A DNA stretch of 64,000 bases from Locusta migratoria (lineage: Eukaryota > Arthropoda > Insecta > Orthoptera > Acrididae), in assembly GCA_026315105.1 (NCBI GenBank), contig CM048744.1, positions 346,876,668 to 346,940,667 of the forward strand, written 5' to 3'. Position 1 is the first letter of the stretch. Every line of letters starts with the position of its first letter. Positions 11,910 through 23,861 of this stretch are shown in pieces. The position numbers and the translations under genes are program-made. The notes below the pieces were generated by a model that made no database searches, was not told the DNA's origin, and saw only the letters and a list, made by a program, of their open reading frames with translations.

Positions 11910-14900
11910 GTTGTTGTTGTTGTTGTTGTTGTTACAGTCTTCATTCCAGAGACTGGTTTGATGCAGCTCTCCACCCTACTCTATCCTGAGCAAGCCTTTT
12001 CATCTCCTCATAAGAACGGCAACCCACATCCATTTGAATCTGCATACTATATGCATCTCTTGGTCTCACTCTGCGATTTTTACCCTTCCTGCACTTCTCT
12101 CCAATGCTAAATTTATGATTCCCCAATGTCTAAGAATGTGTCCTACCAAGTTATCCCTTCTTTTAGTCAAGGTATGCCTTTTTTTTTTTTCACCAATTCT
12201 GTTCAGTACCTCTTCATTTGTTATGCGATCAACCTACCTAATCTGCAGCGTTCTTCTGTAGCACAAAAGCCTCTATTCTCTTCCTGTCTGCACTGTTCAC
12301 TGTCCATGTTTCACTCCCATACAAGGCAACACTCCACACAAATGCCTTCAGAAACGACCTTCTTACAATTAAATTAATATTCAATGTTAGCAAATTTCTC
12401 TTTTTCAAAAATGCTTTTCTTCCCATTGCCATTCTGCATTTTATATCCTCTGTACTGCAACCTTCATATGTTATTTTACTACCCAAGTAACAAAACTCAT
12501 CTACCACCTTCATTGTTTCGTTACCTAATCTAATTCCTTCAGCATTGCCTGATTTTCTGAGACTGCATTCCATTATCTTTGTTTTGCTCTCGTTAATGTT
12601 CATTTTATACACTCTCTTCAACACACTGTCCATTCCATTCAACTGCTCTTCCAGGTCCTTTGCTATCTCTGACAGAATTAAAATGTCATCAGCAAAGCAC
12701 AGTGTTTTTATTTCTTCATCCTGAACTTTAATCCCTATTCCAAATTTTTCCTTGCTTTCCTTAGTCTGCTTGATGTACAAATTGAACATCATCAGAGACA
12801 GGCTACAACCCTGTCTTACTCCCTTCCCAACTAATGCTTCTTTTTCATGCCCTTAGTCTAATAACTGTGGTCTGGCCTTAGTACAAGTTGTAAATAACTC
12901 TCCTTTCCCTGTATTTTACCCCTGCTGGCTTCAGAATTTGAAAGAGTGTATTCCAGTCAACATTGTCAAAAGCTTTCTCCAAATCTACAAAAGCTGAAAA
13001 TGTAGGTTTGCATTTCCTTAATCTATTTTCTAAGATAAATTGTAAAGTGAGTATTGCCTCCCGGGTTCCTACATTCCTCCTGAATCCAAACTGATCTTCC
13101 CCGAGGTCAGCTTCTACCAGATTTTCCATTCTCCCATAGATAATTCACGTTAAAATTTTGCAACCATGACTTATTAAACTGATGGTTCTGTAGTTTTCAC
13201 ACCTGTCTGCGCCTGCTTTCTTTGGAATGGGGATTATTACATTTTTCTTAAAGTCTGAGGGTATTTCGCCTGTCTCATACATCCTACACACCAGTTCAAA
13301 TCGTCTTGTCATGGCTGGCTCTCCCAGAGACTTTAGTAGCTCTGAGGGAATGTCATCTACTCCTGGGGCCTTGTTCCGACCTAGGTCTTTCAGGGCTCTG
13401 TCAAATTCATCTCAGTATAGAATCTCCTATTTCATCTTGATCTACTTCCTCTTCCCTTCCTACAACATTGTCTTTAAGTCAATATCCTTTGTAGAGCTCT
13501 TCTATCTACTCTTTCCACCTTTCAGCTTTCCCTTCTTTGCTGAGAACTGGTTTTCCACCTGAGTTCTTGATATTTGTATAGCTGTTTTTCTTGTCCCCAA
13601 ATGTCTTTTATTTTTCTGTAGGCAGTATCTACTATTCCTTTCTTATACATTCTTCTACAGATTTGCATTTGGCTTTTAGCCACTTCTGCTTAGCCATTTT
13701 GCCTGTTTCATTTACTGCATTTTTATATTTTCTCCTTTCATCAATTAAATTTTAGTATCTCCTGTGATATCCAAGGATTTTTTTGTAGGTCTTGCCTTTC
13801 TACCTATTTTGTCCTCTGCTGCCTTCACTATTTTATCTCTCAATGTTACCCATTCCTCTTCTACTGCTTTATTACCCCTCCATTTCTGTCAATGGTTGCC
13901 TAAAGCCCCCTCAGCAAATCTTAAAAACTTCAGGTTCCCTCAATTTATCCAAGTCCCATCTCATTATTTTCCTACCTTTCTGCAGTTTTTTTCAGTTTCA
14001 GCCTACAGTTCATGACCAATAAGTTATGGTCAGAGTATATATCTGCCCCTGGGTATGTCTTACAGTTTAAAACCTGGTTCTGGAATCTATGTTTTACCAT
14101 TATAAAATCTATCTGATACCTTCCGGTGTCTCCTGGTATCTTCAAAGTATACAACCTTCTTTTGTGATTCTTAAACCAGTTGTTAGTTACGATTAAATCA
14201 TGTTCTGTGTAAAATTCTACCAGGCGACTTCCTCTTTCATTCCTTCTGCCCAGTCCATATTCACCTACTATTTTTCCTTCTCTTCCTTTTCATACTACCA
14301 AATTCCAGTCTCCCATCACAGTTAAAATTCCTCTTAAATTTCTTCAATCTCCTCATCGGCCGAGCTAGTTGGCATATAAACCTGTACTACTGTTGTTTGC
14401 TGTTGGCTTTGTATCTATCTTGACAATGATAATGTGATCACTGTGCTGCTCATAGTAGTTTGTCCGCATTGCTATTTTCTTATTCATTATCAGTCCTACT
14501 CCTGTGGTACCCCCATCTGATTTTGTATTCATAATCCTGTACTCGCCTGACCAGAAATCGTGTTCATCCTGCCACCGAACTTCACTAAACCCCACTATAT
14601 CTAACTTCAACCTATCCATTTCCCATTTTAAATTTTCTAATTTTCCTACCCGATTAAGGGATCTAACAATCTGTAGAATGACAGTACTGTCTTTCCTGAT
14701 GACAACATCCTCCTGAGTAGTCCCCGCCCGGAGATCCAAATGGGGGACTATTTTACCTCCGGAATATTTTACCCGAGAGGATGCCATCATCATATTTTCA
14801 TACAGTAGAGCTGCATGTCCTCGGGAAAGGTAACGGCTGTAGTTTCCCCTGCTTTCAGCCGTTCTCAGTAACTGCGTGGCAAAGCCACATTAGCTGATGT

Positions 14901-15101
14901 TACTAGGCCAGCTCAGTCAATCATCCAGTCTGTTGCCCCTGTAACTACTGAAAAGGCTTCTGCCCCTCTTCGGAACCACACGTTTGTCTGGCCTCTCCAC
15001 AGATACCCCTCCGCTGTGGTTGCACCTACGGTACGGCTATCTGTATCGTTGAGGCACGCAAGCCACCCCACCTCGGCAATGTCTGTAGTTCATGGGGGTG
15101 T
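11910..15101 (-). mobile_element. Full-length RTE-like LINE, 3.19 kb, degenerate
   Basis: The element is antisense to GAK and bounded by the 11-bp direct repeat GATAAACAAAT (11899-11909 and 15102-15112). The 5' UTR (15101-14800, minus) includes a TGCAACCACAGCGGAGGGGT block. An endonuclease follows (14793-14365, GFSEVRWQDEHDFWSGEYRI; 14154-13972, GRYQIDFIMV and YSDHNLLVM). RT pieces then appear at 13129-12878 (GFRRNVGTREA, DLEKAFDNVDW) and 12792-12238 (CFADDILILSE), with a C-terminal part at about 12126-11941. The 3' end is an (AAC)n tail, seen as GTT repeats at 11911-11934. Several stops and frameshifts make it inactive. Endonuclease style, single ORF and microsatellite tail suggest the RTE group, often annotated as craniofacial development protein 2-like or endonuclease-reverse transcriptase. 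Confidence 0.92.
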
Positions 15102-15112
15102 GATAAACAAAT

Positions 15113-15691
15113 ACATAAATGAATTAATTTTAGCAATGCCCTGTGATTTTAACTGTGTAAAGATGTAATTCACTTGCCAATGTTTGGAAGTAATAATACA
15201 GTTTTCTTTATGAGTGTGTGGAAATATTGAGTAGTGTTGTCTACTAGTTAAGGCCGCCTGTGTATAGAAAGCTATAGATGCCAACAGAACTCATTTGGCT
15301 TCAGTCAAAAAAGTTATCCATGAGACTCCATGAAAAGTGTCTTCTTAAAGCGAAAAATTAATAAGACACTACATGCTGTGTTTCTTTTTGGAAACAGTAT
15401 GCAAGAAAAGATACAATCTGTCATTGAAGGGAAAAATGAAAGAAACTAATTAAATTATAATTTTGGATGTGGAGGTGGGGAATGAAAATTGTGAAGAAAT
15501 ATTTTGTAATATCAGCACTTCAGAAATAGTTCAGAAAGAAAATCACGAGATATCTAGTAATTTCACAGAGGTGCTATCACCTAATGATTCAAGAAAATAA
15601 CTTTTTTTAAAAAAAAATTATAGCTCTACTTTGAGTTATTGGTGAATTATGTTAATTGAGACTGTTCACTGAGCATTCCAGTGAAATAAAA
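15113..15691. other. Unassigned AT-rich intron
   Basis: No recognisable coding or repeat signal lies between the LINE target duplication and the Penelope-like element target duplication. Confidence 0.5.
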
Positions 15692-16944
15692 ATAAATAAA
15701 AATTATACAATATTTTTGAGAAGGATATGTTGCTTACTTACCACAGAGACATCTAATGAGCCGCAGAAAGGCACAAACAACAGAAAATAACATATAGCTC
15801 TCAGCCGTTTAGGCCTTCATCGGTTAGAGACACAAACATACACACTGATCTTCAGCACGGCCTAGGTGAGAGTAACCAGTAGTGGGGGTAAGGAGGTGGC
15901 AAGGAGGAGGGAAGCAGGAGGGGAGGGGCGATGTGTGGCGTGGGTGGGGGAATACGCCATTGTTCTGTTGACAGACAGTGTGGAAGGAAAAGAAGGGACT
16001 GAAACATGTGGTGGGATGGGAGACCAATGTAAGAATAGTGTGTGTCAGGGAGAGGAAGGGAAGGGTGGTAGAGGTAGGAACTAATGAAGGTTTATGCCTG
16101 GGGGATTGGGGGAGTGTAGGATATATTGTAGGGAGACTACCTAGCTACCGCAATTCAGAAAAGTTTATGTTTGTGGGGAGGTTCCATATGCCACAGGCTG
16201 TGTAGCAGTCATTGAAGTGAGTCACACTATGCAGTGCTGCATGCTCTGCAACAGGGTGGTCTAGCTGTCTCCTGGCCACAGTTAGACAATGGCCATTCAT
16301 TTAGATAGATAGCTGGATGCTGGTCATGCCCACATAGAAAGCCAAACAGTGGTTGCAGCTCAGTTTGTAGATAACATTACTGCTTTCACAGGTTGCCCTA
16401 CCTTTTATGGGATAGGAAATGCCTGTGACTGAGTAGTGGAATAGATGTTGGTGGGTTGGAGGATAGTACATGTTTTGCATCTAGGTCTATTGCAGGGATA
16501 TGAGCCACGGGGTTAGGGGATGAACTAGGGATGAACTAGGGATGGACAAGGATATTATGTAGGTTTGGCGGGTGATGGAATACCACTGTAGGGGGGGGGG
16601 ATATTGGGTATGGTATTTATCATTTCATGGCAGGATGAAAAGTAGTCAAAACCCTGCTCCAGTCCTGGGTGATACTGGGTCACAAGAGGGGTGCTCCTTT
16701 GTGGCTGGACGGTGGGTGTGGGGGAGCTGGTGGGTGACTGGACAGACAGGGCCTGTGAGATCTGTTTCTGGGCAATGTTTGGAGGATAATTGAGGTCAGT
16801 GAAGGCTCCAGTGAGGCGTTTAACGTATTTGGAGAGGGATTGCTTGTCACTGTAGATGATGAGACGACCACAGGTGGCTAGTCTGTATGGAAAGGAATTT
16901 TTTTGGTGTGGAATGGGTGGCAGCTATCAAAATAGAGGTATTGT

Positions 16945-17270
16945 TAATAACAATAATAACAATAATAATAATAATAATAATAGTAATAATTTTGTGTGGC
17001 TCATTGGCCTGGTGCAAGTCTTTTAATTGGATGCCACTTTGGCGACTTGCGTGTCCCTAGCCTACCCCAGTTATCCAACTGGGGAAAGGGGACCTACAGC
17101 TTAATGTGGAATCCGAACACATGTTGTTTCTGGCAACTCCTCACATCGTTGAGAGGTGAAGGATAGGTTAAAATGCAGACTGAAAAAATCGGAGGTCCGA
17201 CCAGGTAATCGAACCCGAAAATCCTCGGTTTCCAGTCGAGCGCTTTACCCAAAGACCACCGGGCCCGATT
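16945..17270 (-). mobile_element. tRNA-derived SINE inserted in the Penelope RT
   Basis: This is the same family as 10867-11152 but on the minus strand. The tRNA-like head is at 17270-17200 (minus: GGTGGTCTTTGGGTAAAGCG, then GGTTCGATTACC). The body runs to about 16990, and the (AAT)n tail is at 16945-16986. It interrupts the PLE RT just after the KPTNHQQY block. A short direct match TATTGTT lies on both sides (about 16938 and 17273), so the target duplication may be only partly preserved. An open frame that reads from RT into this SINE is an artefact of the insertion. Confidence 0.87.
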
Positions 17271-18436
17271 GTATTGTTGATGGTTGGTAGGTTTGATGTG
17301 GATGGAGGTACTGATAAAGCCATGTTTGTGGAAAAGGTAAACATCAAAGAAGATAGCTAATTGGGTTGAGTAGGACCAGGTGAAGTGATTGGAGGAGAAG
17401 TTGTCGAGGTTTTGAAGGAATGTGGATAGTGTGTCCTCACCTTCAGTCCAGATTATGAAGACATTATCAGTGAATCTGAACCATATGAGGAGTTTGCGAT
17501 TCTGGGTAGTCAGGAAGGATTCCTTTAGATGACCCATGAACCGATTGGCATAGAAGGATGCCATACGGCTGCCCATGGCTGTACCACAAATTTGTTTGTA
17601 GGTGACGCCTTCAAAGTAGTAGTAATTGCAGGTGAGGATGTAGTTGTTCAAGGTAACTAAGAAGGAGGTTGCGGGCTTTCTGTCGATAGGATGTTGTGAA
17701 TTGTAGTGTTGAAAGCAGCAAGGCCATGAGCATTGGGGATGGTGGTATAGAGGGAGGTGGCACCAACTATGTCAAGCATGGTACCAGGTGGTAAAGGAAC
17801 AGGAACTGTGGAGAGTCGGTGGAGGAAATGGTTGGTATCTCTTATGTAGAGGGATAGGTTGTGCGTAATAGGTTGAAGGTGTTGGTACACGAGAGCAGAG
17901 ATTCTCTTAGTGGATGCACCATAACCAGCCACAATGGGACGTCCAGGGTGGTTGGGTTTGTGAACTTAGGGAGCATGTAAAAAGGGGGGGGGGGGGGCTG
18001 TAGGAGGGGTGAGGAGAGTGAGTGACTCTGGGGAGAGGTCTTTGGATGGTCACAAGGGTTTGAGGAGGGACTGGAGATCCTGTTTGGTTTTTGGGATGGG
18101 GCAGGGTGTGTAGGCGAAAGAATCAGTTGGCAGAGACCCTCAGTGATATAGTCCTTGCGGTCTAAAACCACAGTGGTGGAGCAACAGGGCAACCTGTGAT
18201 AGCATTATGTTGTCTACAAACAGAACTGCAACCACTGTGCAGCTTTCTATGTGGGCATGAGCAGCATCCAGCTGTCTATCCAAATGAATGGCCATCATCA
18301 AACTGTGGCCAGAAGAGCTTGCAGCGCTGCATAGTGTGACTCACTTCAATGACTGCTACACAGTCTGTGCCATATGGATCCTCTTCACAAACACCAGCTT
18401 TTCTGAATTGCACAGACGGGAACTTGCCCTATAATA

Positions 18437-19136
18437 CAGGGTGTTTCAAAAGGGACTTTACAACTTTGAAAATTCATATTAATTTATTAAAAAGAGGTAC
18501 ATAGCTGGTTTAGTGTTGTTTTCAAAGGAACACACATCAAATTTTTACCTTAAACTAAAAGTGTTCCTGCAGACATCCCATTGGTAACTGAATTCTTCCC
18601 AAACTCGCATCAGCATTGCAGGTGTAACTTGCAGTGTAGACTCTTGATATAAGTTCCGCTAGAGTGGCAAAGGAGGTTACTTCCACCATATATTTGATGA
18701 AGCCCCAGAAGAAAAAGTCTAGTGGTGTCAGGTCTAGGGAACGGGAAGACCGTGCAATTGGCACAGCACGGCCAATCCATTTACCTGGAAAACGGTCATT
18801 GAGAAAATCCCGGACGTCAGTCAGATAGTGTGGTGTTGCGCAGTCTTGCATGAAGTAAACATTTTGTTCTCCATCGTCATGGATCTGTGGTATCAAAAAT
18901 TGTTGCAACATTCTTCAAACCAAAACACACAGCTAGCACGATTGGGTCCAGTGGAAGCAGCTGTCTTTTAATGTAACTGCTGCTAGCACTTGTTGCTGCA
19001 CGATTCTGCACTAGCAAACTACACAAGTCAAAACTTGATGTGTTTGCCTTTGAAACAACACTAACATCTTCTCTGTACCTCTTTAATAAATATATATTAA
19101 TTTTCAAAGCTGTAAAGTCCCTTTTGAAACACCCTG
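18437..19136 (-). mobile_element. Tc1/mariner-type element, 700 bp, internally deleted
   Basis: Terminal inverted repeats of about 57 bp begin CAGGGTGTTTCAAAAGGGAC at 18437 and as reverse complement at 19136. They are flanked by TA at 18435-18436 and 19137-19138. The minus-strand ORF 18911-18555 keeps the second and third acidic blocks of a DDE transposase (NVYFMQDCATPHY, DFLNDRFPGKWIGRA and SLDLTPLDFFFWGFIKYMVE). The DNA-binding N-terminus and first catalytic Asp are missing, so the copy is non-autonomous. It sits in the inverted arm of the PLE. The other arm (about 16110-16135) keeps the empty site, and precise removal plus one TA restores it. Confidence 0.93.
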
Positions 19137-19421
19137 TATATCCTACATTGCCCAATCCCCCAGGGCTAAGCCTTCGCTAGTTCTTTCCTCTACCACCCTT
19201 CCCTCCCTCTCCCTACCACACACTATCCTTATGTTAGTCTCCCATTCCATCACACATTTCAGTCCCATCCCTTCTTTCCACACTGTCTGTCAGACAGCAC
19301 TGGAGTAATGCCTCATCCATGCCGAGCATCCTCCTGCTTCCCTCTCCCTTGCTACCTCCTCACCCCCACCACTGGTTGCTCTCACCTAGACCATGGTGGG
19401 TATTGCAAATCAGCCACAGCG

Positions 19422-19473
<52 letters not shown>

Positions 19474-19633
19474 TAACAGACGAAGGCCTAAAGAGCCGAA
19501 AGCTATAATTTTGTTTTCTGTTATTTGTGCCTTTCTGTGGCTCATCGGATGTCTCTGTGGTGATTAAGTAACCTATCCTTCTCAAAAATATTGTTGAATC
19601 CTTCCTGAAATTGTTTGATAAATAAAAATTATA

Positions 19634-20035
19634 TAATAATGGAAAGTCCAGGTTGGAATTAATAATATAGTAAGAACAGTTTAAAACTCACCGCAAAGAC
19701 GTGGCGACGAGCTGCGACAGGCACTTACAAAAGAGACACACATACAACACCTTCAGCTATCGGCCATGCCCTTCTTCAGAAAATAGAACACTCGAGCAAT
19801 TACAGGCATACAACACAGCATACAACCATCACCTCTGGCTACCACACTTTGAATTACGCTCTGCGGCGAGTAAATTGGGGACGTGAGGGGAGTGGTGGGG
19901 AGAGGGGATAGGAAGGTTATGTCACGGTGGTGGGGATGGGTTAGATGGGAATAACGAGATGCAGCTTAGGAATGGAGTGGAGAGGTGGGTGAGGGGAGAA
20001 AAATAAAATAAACAAAATAAATATACATTAAGAAA
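19634..20035 (-). mobile_element. Penelope-like 3' UTR fragment (second PLE family)
   Basis: The fragment begins TAATAATGGAAAGTCCAGGT and then reads CAGTTTAAAACTCACCGCAA and ACGTGGCGACGAGCTGCGAC. It is about 90% similar by eye to 30948-31310. It carries no ORF. It abuts the right target duplication of the preceding PLE. Orientation is inferred from the chimeric copy at 30948-32164, where the GIY-YIG remnant is on the minus strand. Confidence 0.75.
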
Positions 20036-20542
20036 ATAAAATAAATCATGAGAAATCTAAATCTGAATTGCCAGATGAAGGACTTGGCTCAAGTGTTCAC
20101 TTAAAAACTATGGTGGTAAATGCCTAAGAGAAATACATGTAAAAGTACATAACATTCTATCATTTCAACTATTTGCTTATTGTTATATTGTTGCAATTGC
20201 AGGATATAATAAAAAAGAAGCAATTGCATAACTTAAATAAAAGGGGAATATATTTAAGTATTCTTTTCGTTGCTCCAATTGTTGTGAGAGAGGGAAAAAA
20301 GTCAGAACATCAAGTTTGTCATTAACAGGAAAACAGTAAGTCTGTTTGTCAGATGTTAATTCCAAAATGATAGTGTCTGAAAAATTTAAGAAAGCTTACT
20401 TAGCCACACTAAAACATTTGCACCCTTTAGTGCCAAATAAGGAAACACACTTTCAGATCTGCAGTCAGCATGCTATTTTATAGTTGGGAGCACAGTGCTA
20501 TGTTATCAATTCTTTATCATGTGCAGTGTCATTCTGGAAGGT

Positions 20543-20553
<11 letters not shown>
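20036..20553. other. Unassigned intron
   Basis: The stretch is AT-rich with no recognisable feature, ending at a (CT)n/poly(A) tract. Confidence 0.5.
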
Positions 20554-20595
<42 letters not shown>

Positions 20596-20603
20596 GCTTG
20601 AGA

Positions 20604-20651
<48 letters not shown>
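20554..20651. repeat. (CT)n followed by a poly(A) run
   Basis: About 38 bp of CT repeat, a short spacer, then about 45 consecutive A. The tract ends 79 bp before a GAK exon. Open frames translating as Ser/Leu then Lys runs here are artefacts. Confidence 0.97.
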
Positions 20652-20653
<2 letters not shown>

Positions 20654-20730
20654 AACATTAACTGCAAGCAATGCAAAAATATTTTACACAGTATTTTTCT
20701 AATTTTTTGTTTTTCGTTTCCTTCTGGCAG

Positions 20731-20836
20731 AGATGGCTGTAGACCTTTTGTAGAAGTATACCAGGGAGAAGAGAGAGTATTATCTACATTGCAAGAATAT
20801 GAGAGGATGCGGCTGTTTAACATCACTGAAGGCAAG
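20731..20836 (+). CDS. GAK: GAK/auxilin exon: start of C2 domain
   Basis: The exon encodes (R)DGCRPFVEVYQGEERV followed by LQEYERMRLFNITEGK. This is the first strands of the C2-like, membrane-binding half of the PTEN-like module in GAK/auxilin. The GCRPF-EVY and EYERM blocks are conserved in vertebrate GAK as I recall it. The acceptor is a pyrimidine-rich tract ending TGGCAG at 20725-20730, and the donor is GTAAGT from 20837. The first base completes Arg and the last codon AAG is complete (phase 0). About 80 bp upstream lies a (CT)n/poly(A) tract at 20554-20651. Tract-length variation there could affect acceptor use, but that is only inference. Confidence 0.95.
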
Positions 20837-23569
20837 GTAAGTACTTGTTTGCAGATGTAAAATGATGTATTAATATCAGCCTAGCAAGTAGGATAAGTGT
20901 GCCGTCTCCACGCAACACAGGCACCATAAAGGCTAGTCTACATAACGGCACCAGGTTGTGAAACGAGTTGCATGCAACTGGTTTCGTGTATGTCTATAGA
21001 CACGGCGCCGAAATAATACCTTTCCGTTTCATTGTTTTGTGAGTGCTGTAGTCATCGTAAAACGAACGTTTTTGCAGCTGGAAGAGTTGCGAGAGAGCCG
21101 CTACTTCTCTGTTTGAAGTCACTTCACACAGAGAATAAAATTACTAAGAAACATGTTTCGGTTGGTGAGTGGATTAAGAAAGACATCAGCTCAGTTGGTC
21201 AGTGACCTTGCTGAAAGAGATTGTACTTGAAGACCCTATAAATTATTATATTCATCTTAGAATGTCACCAGCACATTTTACGTTTTTTTTAGAACATAGT
21301 TGGTAATGCAATAAGGAAACAACATACTTTATACATGTTGTCACCAGGACTGAAATTAAAAATTACATTATGTTTCTCGCCTTGTGGAGATTCATATTCA
21401 TCTCTCTTCAGTTTACTAGCCAGGAATATGGAGAAATACAAATACTGCTGGACTGATTGATGTCACATTGCATGCCGGCAGCAATAATTATTCAAAGCAG
21501 ACTGCATCAAAAGAGGTTGATTAGCTAACCACTTTCTTGCAGAGGGATCTCTATCATGGCAATATCAGCATTTTTTAAAGTATTTACAAAAAAATTTGAA
21601 TGTAAAAACTGCCATGTTTTAAACAAATATTCTAAAATAAAAGAATTCAGCTTGACAGATTTGTGTAGCATTATCTTCTGTTTACATTTTTTTCTTCAAA
21701 AAGTCTGTCAATTCAAACTGTGACCCTAGTCTTACGATGATCCAGACCAAGATGTTGTACTAGATTGCATTCTGCAAAGTTAGTTTGTATAGGCATTTCG
21801 AATTAAATGTATTTTATCTGCAAATAACTTATCGTTAGCCATCAATATTTAATTCACGCCGCTGCTCATTCCAGAAATGTTCATAATTAAAATCCCATAA
21901 ACACCTATGCATTGCATGTATGACCAAAAACAGAACAGTTTCTTTTGTTGACCACTTAATATTGTATTTATTGTGTTTTGGTTATCATCTAACCTAGAAA
22001 CTCATGCAAACAGTTTCGCGAAAGTTGGAGGGTACTGAAACTGTTTACTTTGGCCAACGAGTTGCGTGTACATTTTCCACTCGTGCGCACTGGCCAGTAA
22101 CACAGTTTCATGAAATGTAGTGTCGTGTAATCTAGCCTTTAGAGTGGTGGCGTCGCCCAAACTACAAGTAGCACTGTAGCTTGAGACTAAAGTTTGTGTG
22201 ATTTTGCTTTAGCGGACAGTGTACATTGTGATTGTCTATGTTCATTTTGTCAATTTATTTACAATGTTGTGAGTTAACACTGAGAAGCTAAAGGTTGTTT
22301 GAGGATAAAGTAGTGTTCTGAGTTATAGTTACCCGGATTTTAAAGTGGAGGAGGAACAAAATATCCACCTGTGTAGTTATATTGTGCAGGCCTAGCTATG
22401 GAGAAAGTAAAGTTTTATATCTCTAAAAAAGATAGTAGAGTTTTGAAAATGGATGAGAGCAATTCCTCACAAAGAAAGAGATCTCAGAACTGTCAACATT
22501 TGAAAACTGTTTTGTGTGTGATTGAAATTTCAGTGAAGAACTTCTTATGAAAGCAGAATTGTTCATCATTGACGATGAATAACTCGATATTCCAAGATAA
22601 TGCGATCTCTAAAACTAGGAGCGGTTCCTCATTTATTTTCCAGTTTATCAAAATATCTATCGATATTGTTACAATAAAGAAAATAGCCAGTAAAACATTC
22701 ACAAAAGAGGAGTTGTGACATAGAAGTTGCGATGTCTGGCAGCATTCCTTCTTACGCAGAAAATATATGGCACGAACAGGTACCGGATATGGCAGTAATT
22801 TCATTAGAAAGAACATTAAGTTTAAAAAACTGGAGCTTATGTGATTATGGAATAAATTAAGAACAACTAATGCCGAAATCGGTATACTGCGTAAGACAAC
22901 TCGGTCAAATCTCGTAGGTGAGTATAAACTTGGTAAGAAACAATCGTACTTGGTACTATGTTAAAATGCCAATAGAAAAAAATAAAAGAATGTGATATTT
23001 TGAGTTTCTTATGGACAGTGTGTTCTTAAAGATTAAATCGCCCCAAGGATACAGACATTGTATGAAGCATGAATTGTTGACCCTCCCTTCAAAAACATCT
23101 CCCAACTTTAGTTAAGGGTCTTAAACGCTCGTACAGAATTAATGCACACGCTGCAAAAGCAATTACAAATTATGTTTGGGGTGAAGAAGACAGAAACAGA
23201 TGCTTCAGTCTGCTGATTTTGGAGAAGTTAAGAACCAAGATGAATTGCATTTCTACAACACTAAATTGAAAGTTCATGGTTTCATCAGTTTAGGGCAATA
23301 TAATCCAGACAATTGGAAGGATAAATTTAAGGATAAACACGTATGAATTTTTTTTTTTTTTGCATTCGACATTACTATATACTTCCGTGGGTCACAAGCA
23401 TCTGGTCGCGGAACCGGTGAACTAGGAAAGTCGGCACACTTTCTCTTCTACTCACTAAGATATAGGTAACTTACCTCTGTTGTAATTGCATGCACACTAG
23501 AAAAGTATATTACATACATATGTGTGAACGATGCTGCTGCAGTCCAAGTGTCAGGGCGCTGTTTTTCAG
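20837..23569. other. GAK intron without recognised transposon
   Basis: This 2.7-kb intron was read on both strands. No RT, transposase, SINE head or RNA gene was seen. It is AT-rich throughout. Confidence 0.5.
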
Positions 23570-23745
23570 GTTACACTTCCTCTCAATGTCACTGTACTGG
23601 GCGATATTACAGTCGTTGCGTATCATGCAAGGCATACTCTTGGAGGTGTGATGTCTCAAGGCCGTCCAACTGGAATTAAAATGGCACAGCTACAGTTCCA
23701 TACAGGATTTATTGGAGAAGAAGAAACCAGTTTAAGATTCAACAA
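23570..23745 (+). CDS. GAK: GAK/auxilin exon: C2 domain core
   Basis: The exon encodes VTLPLNVTVLGDITVVAYHA, then RHTLGGVMSQ, then a run ending QLQFHTGFIGEEETSLRFN. The blocks PLNVTV-GD, YHAR-TLGG and QFHTGF are hallmark C2 segments of GAK/auxilin. The acceptor is CTGTTTTTCAG ending at 23569. An open frame continues upstream to an ATG at 23531, but that part is intronic: joining at 23570 gives the expected EGK-VTLPLNVTV. The donor is GTGAGT from 23746. The exon ends two bases into a Lys codon completed by the next exon. No changes in the expected fold are visible. Confidence 0.95.
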
Positions 23746-23861
23746 GTGAGTAGTGGGTAAAAATCTTTTAGTTGGTTTTAACCATATATTTTTGTAGTTT
23801 TTTATGTAATGATACTAATATAGATATGAAATTTTGTTTCCTTTGTAACTGTTATCGTCAT

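Larger units (their letters stand above)
15708..19617 (-). mobile_element. Penelope-like element in head-to-head arrangement
   Basis: The minus strand carries PLE reverse transcriptase: MLDIVGATSLYTTIPNAHGL (about 17790-17730), YKQICGTAMGSRMASFYANR (about 17600-17540) and IHIKPTNHQQY near 17290. RT is interrupted by a SINE and resumes below 16937. A GIY-YIG endonuclease follows at about 16400-16170 (CNHCLAFYVGMTSIQLSI then a stop). The 3' half is repeated in inverted orientation on the plus strand at about 18185-19593, including CNHCAAFYVGMSSIQLSIQM at about 18215-18275, and the outer ends are the same 20 bases inverted. The 16-bp direct repeat ATAAATAAAAATTATA flanks the unit (15692-15707, 19618-19633). 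Penelope elements are known for such partial inverted or tandem copies. Stops and insertions make it inactive. Confidence 0.88.

Noticed and set aside
15866..16084. Gly/Glu/Arg-rich ORF
   Set aside because: It lies in the purine-rich 3' UTR of the Penelope element.
17200..17270. tRNA gene on the minus strand
   Set aside because: It has A- and B-box-like segments but is the head of a 300-bp SINE and does not close a cloverleaf cleanly.
17094..17290. Possible C-terminal domain of the Penelope RT
   Set aside because: It is translated from an inserted SINE, recognised by its tRNA-like head and second copy at 10867-11152.
20484..20860. Lys-rich or Ser/Leu-rich proteins
   Set aside because: They read through (CT)n and poly(A) tracts; only the GAK exon within them is real.
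23531..23569. Upstream extension of the GAK C2 exon from an in-frame ATG
   Set aside because: The acceptor at 23568-23569 joins in phase and gives the family sequence EGK-VTLPLNV; the upstream codons do not match GAK.
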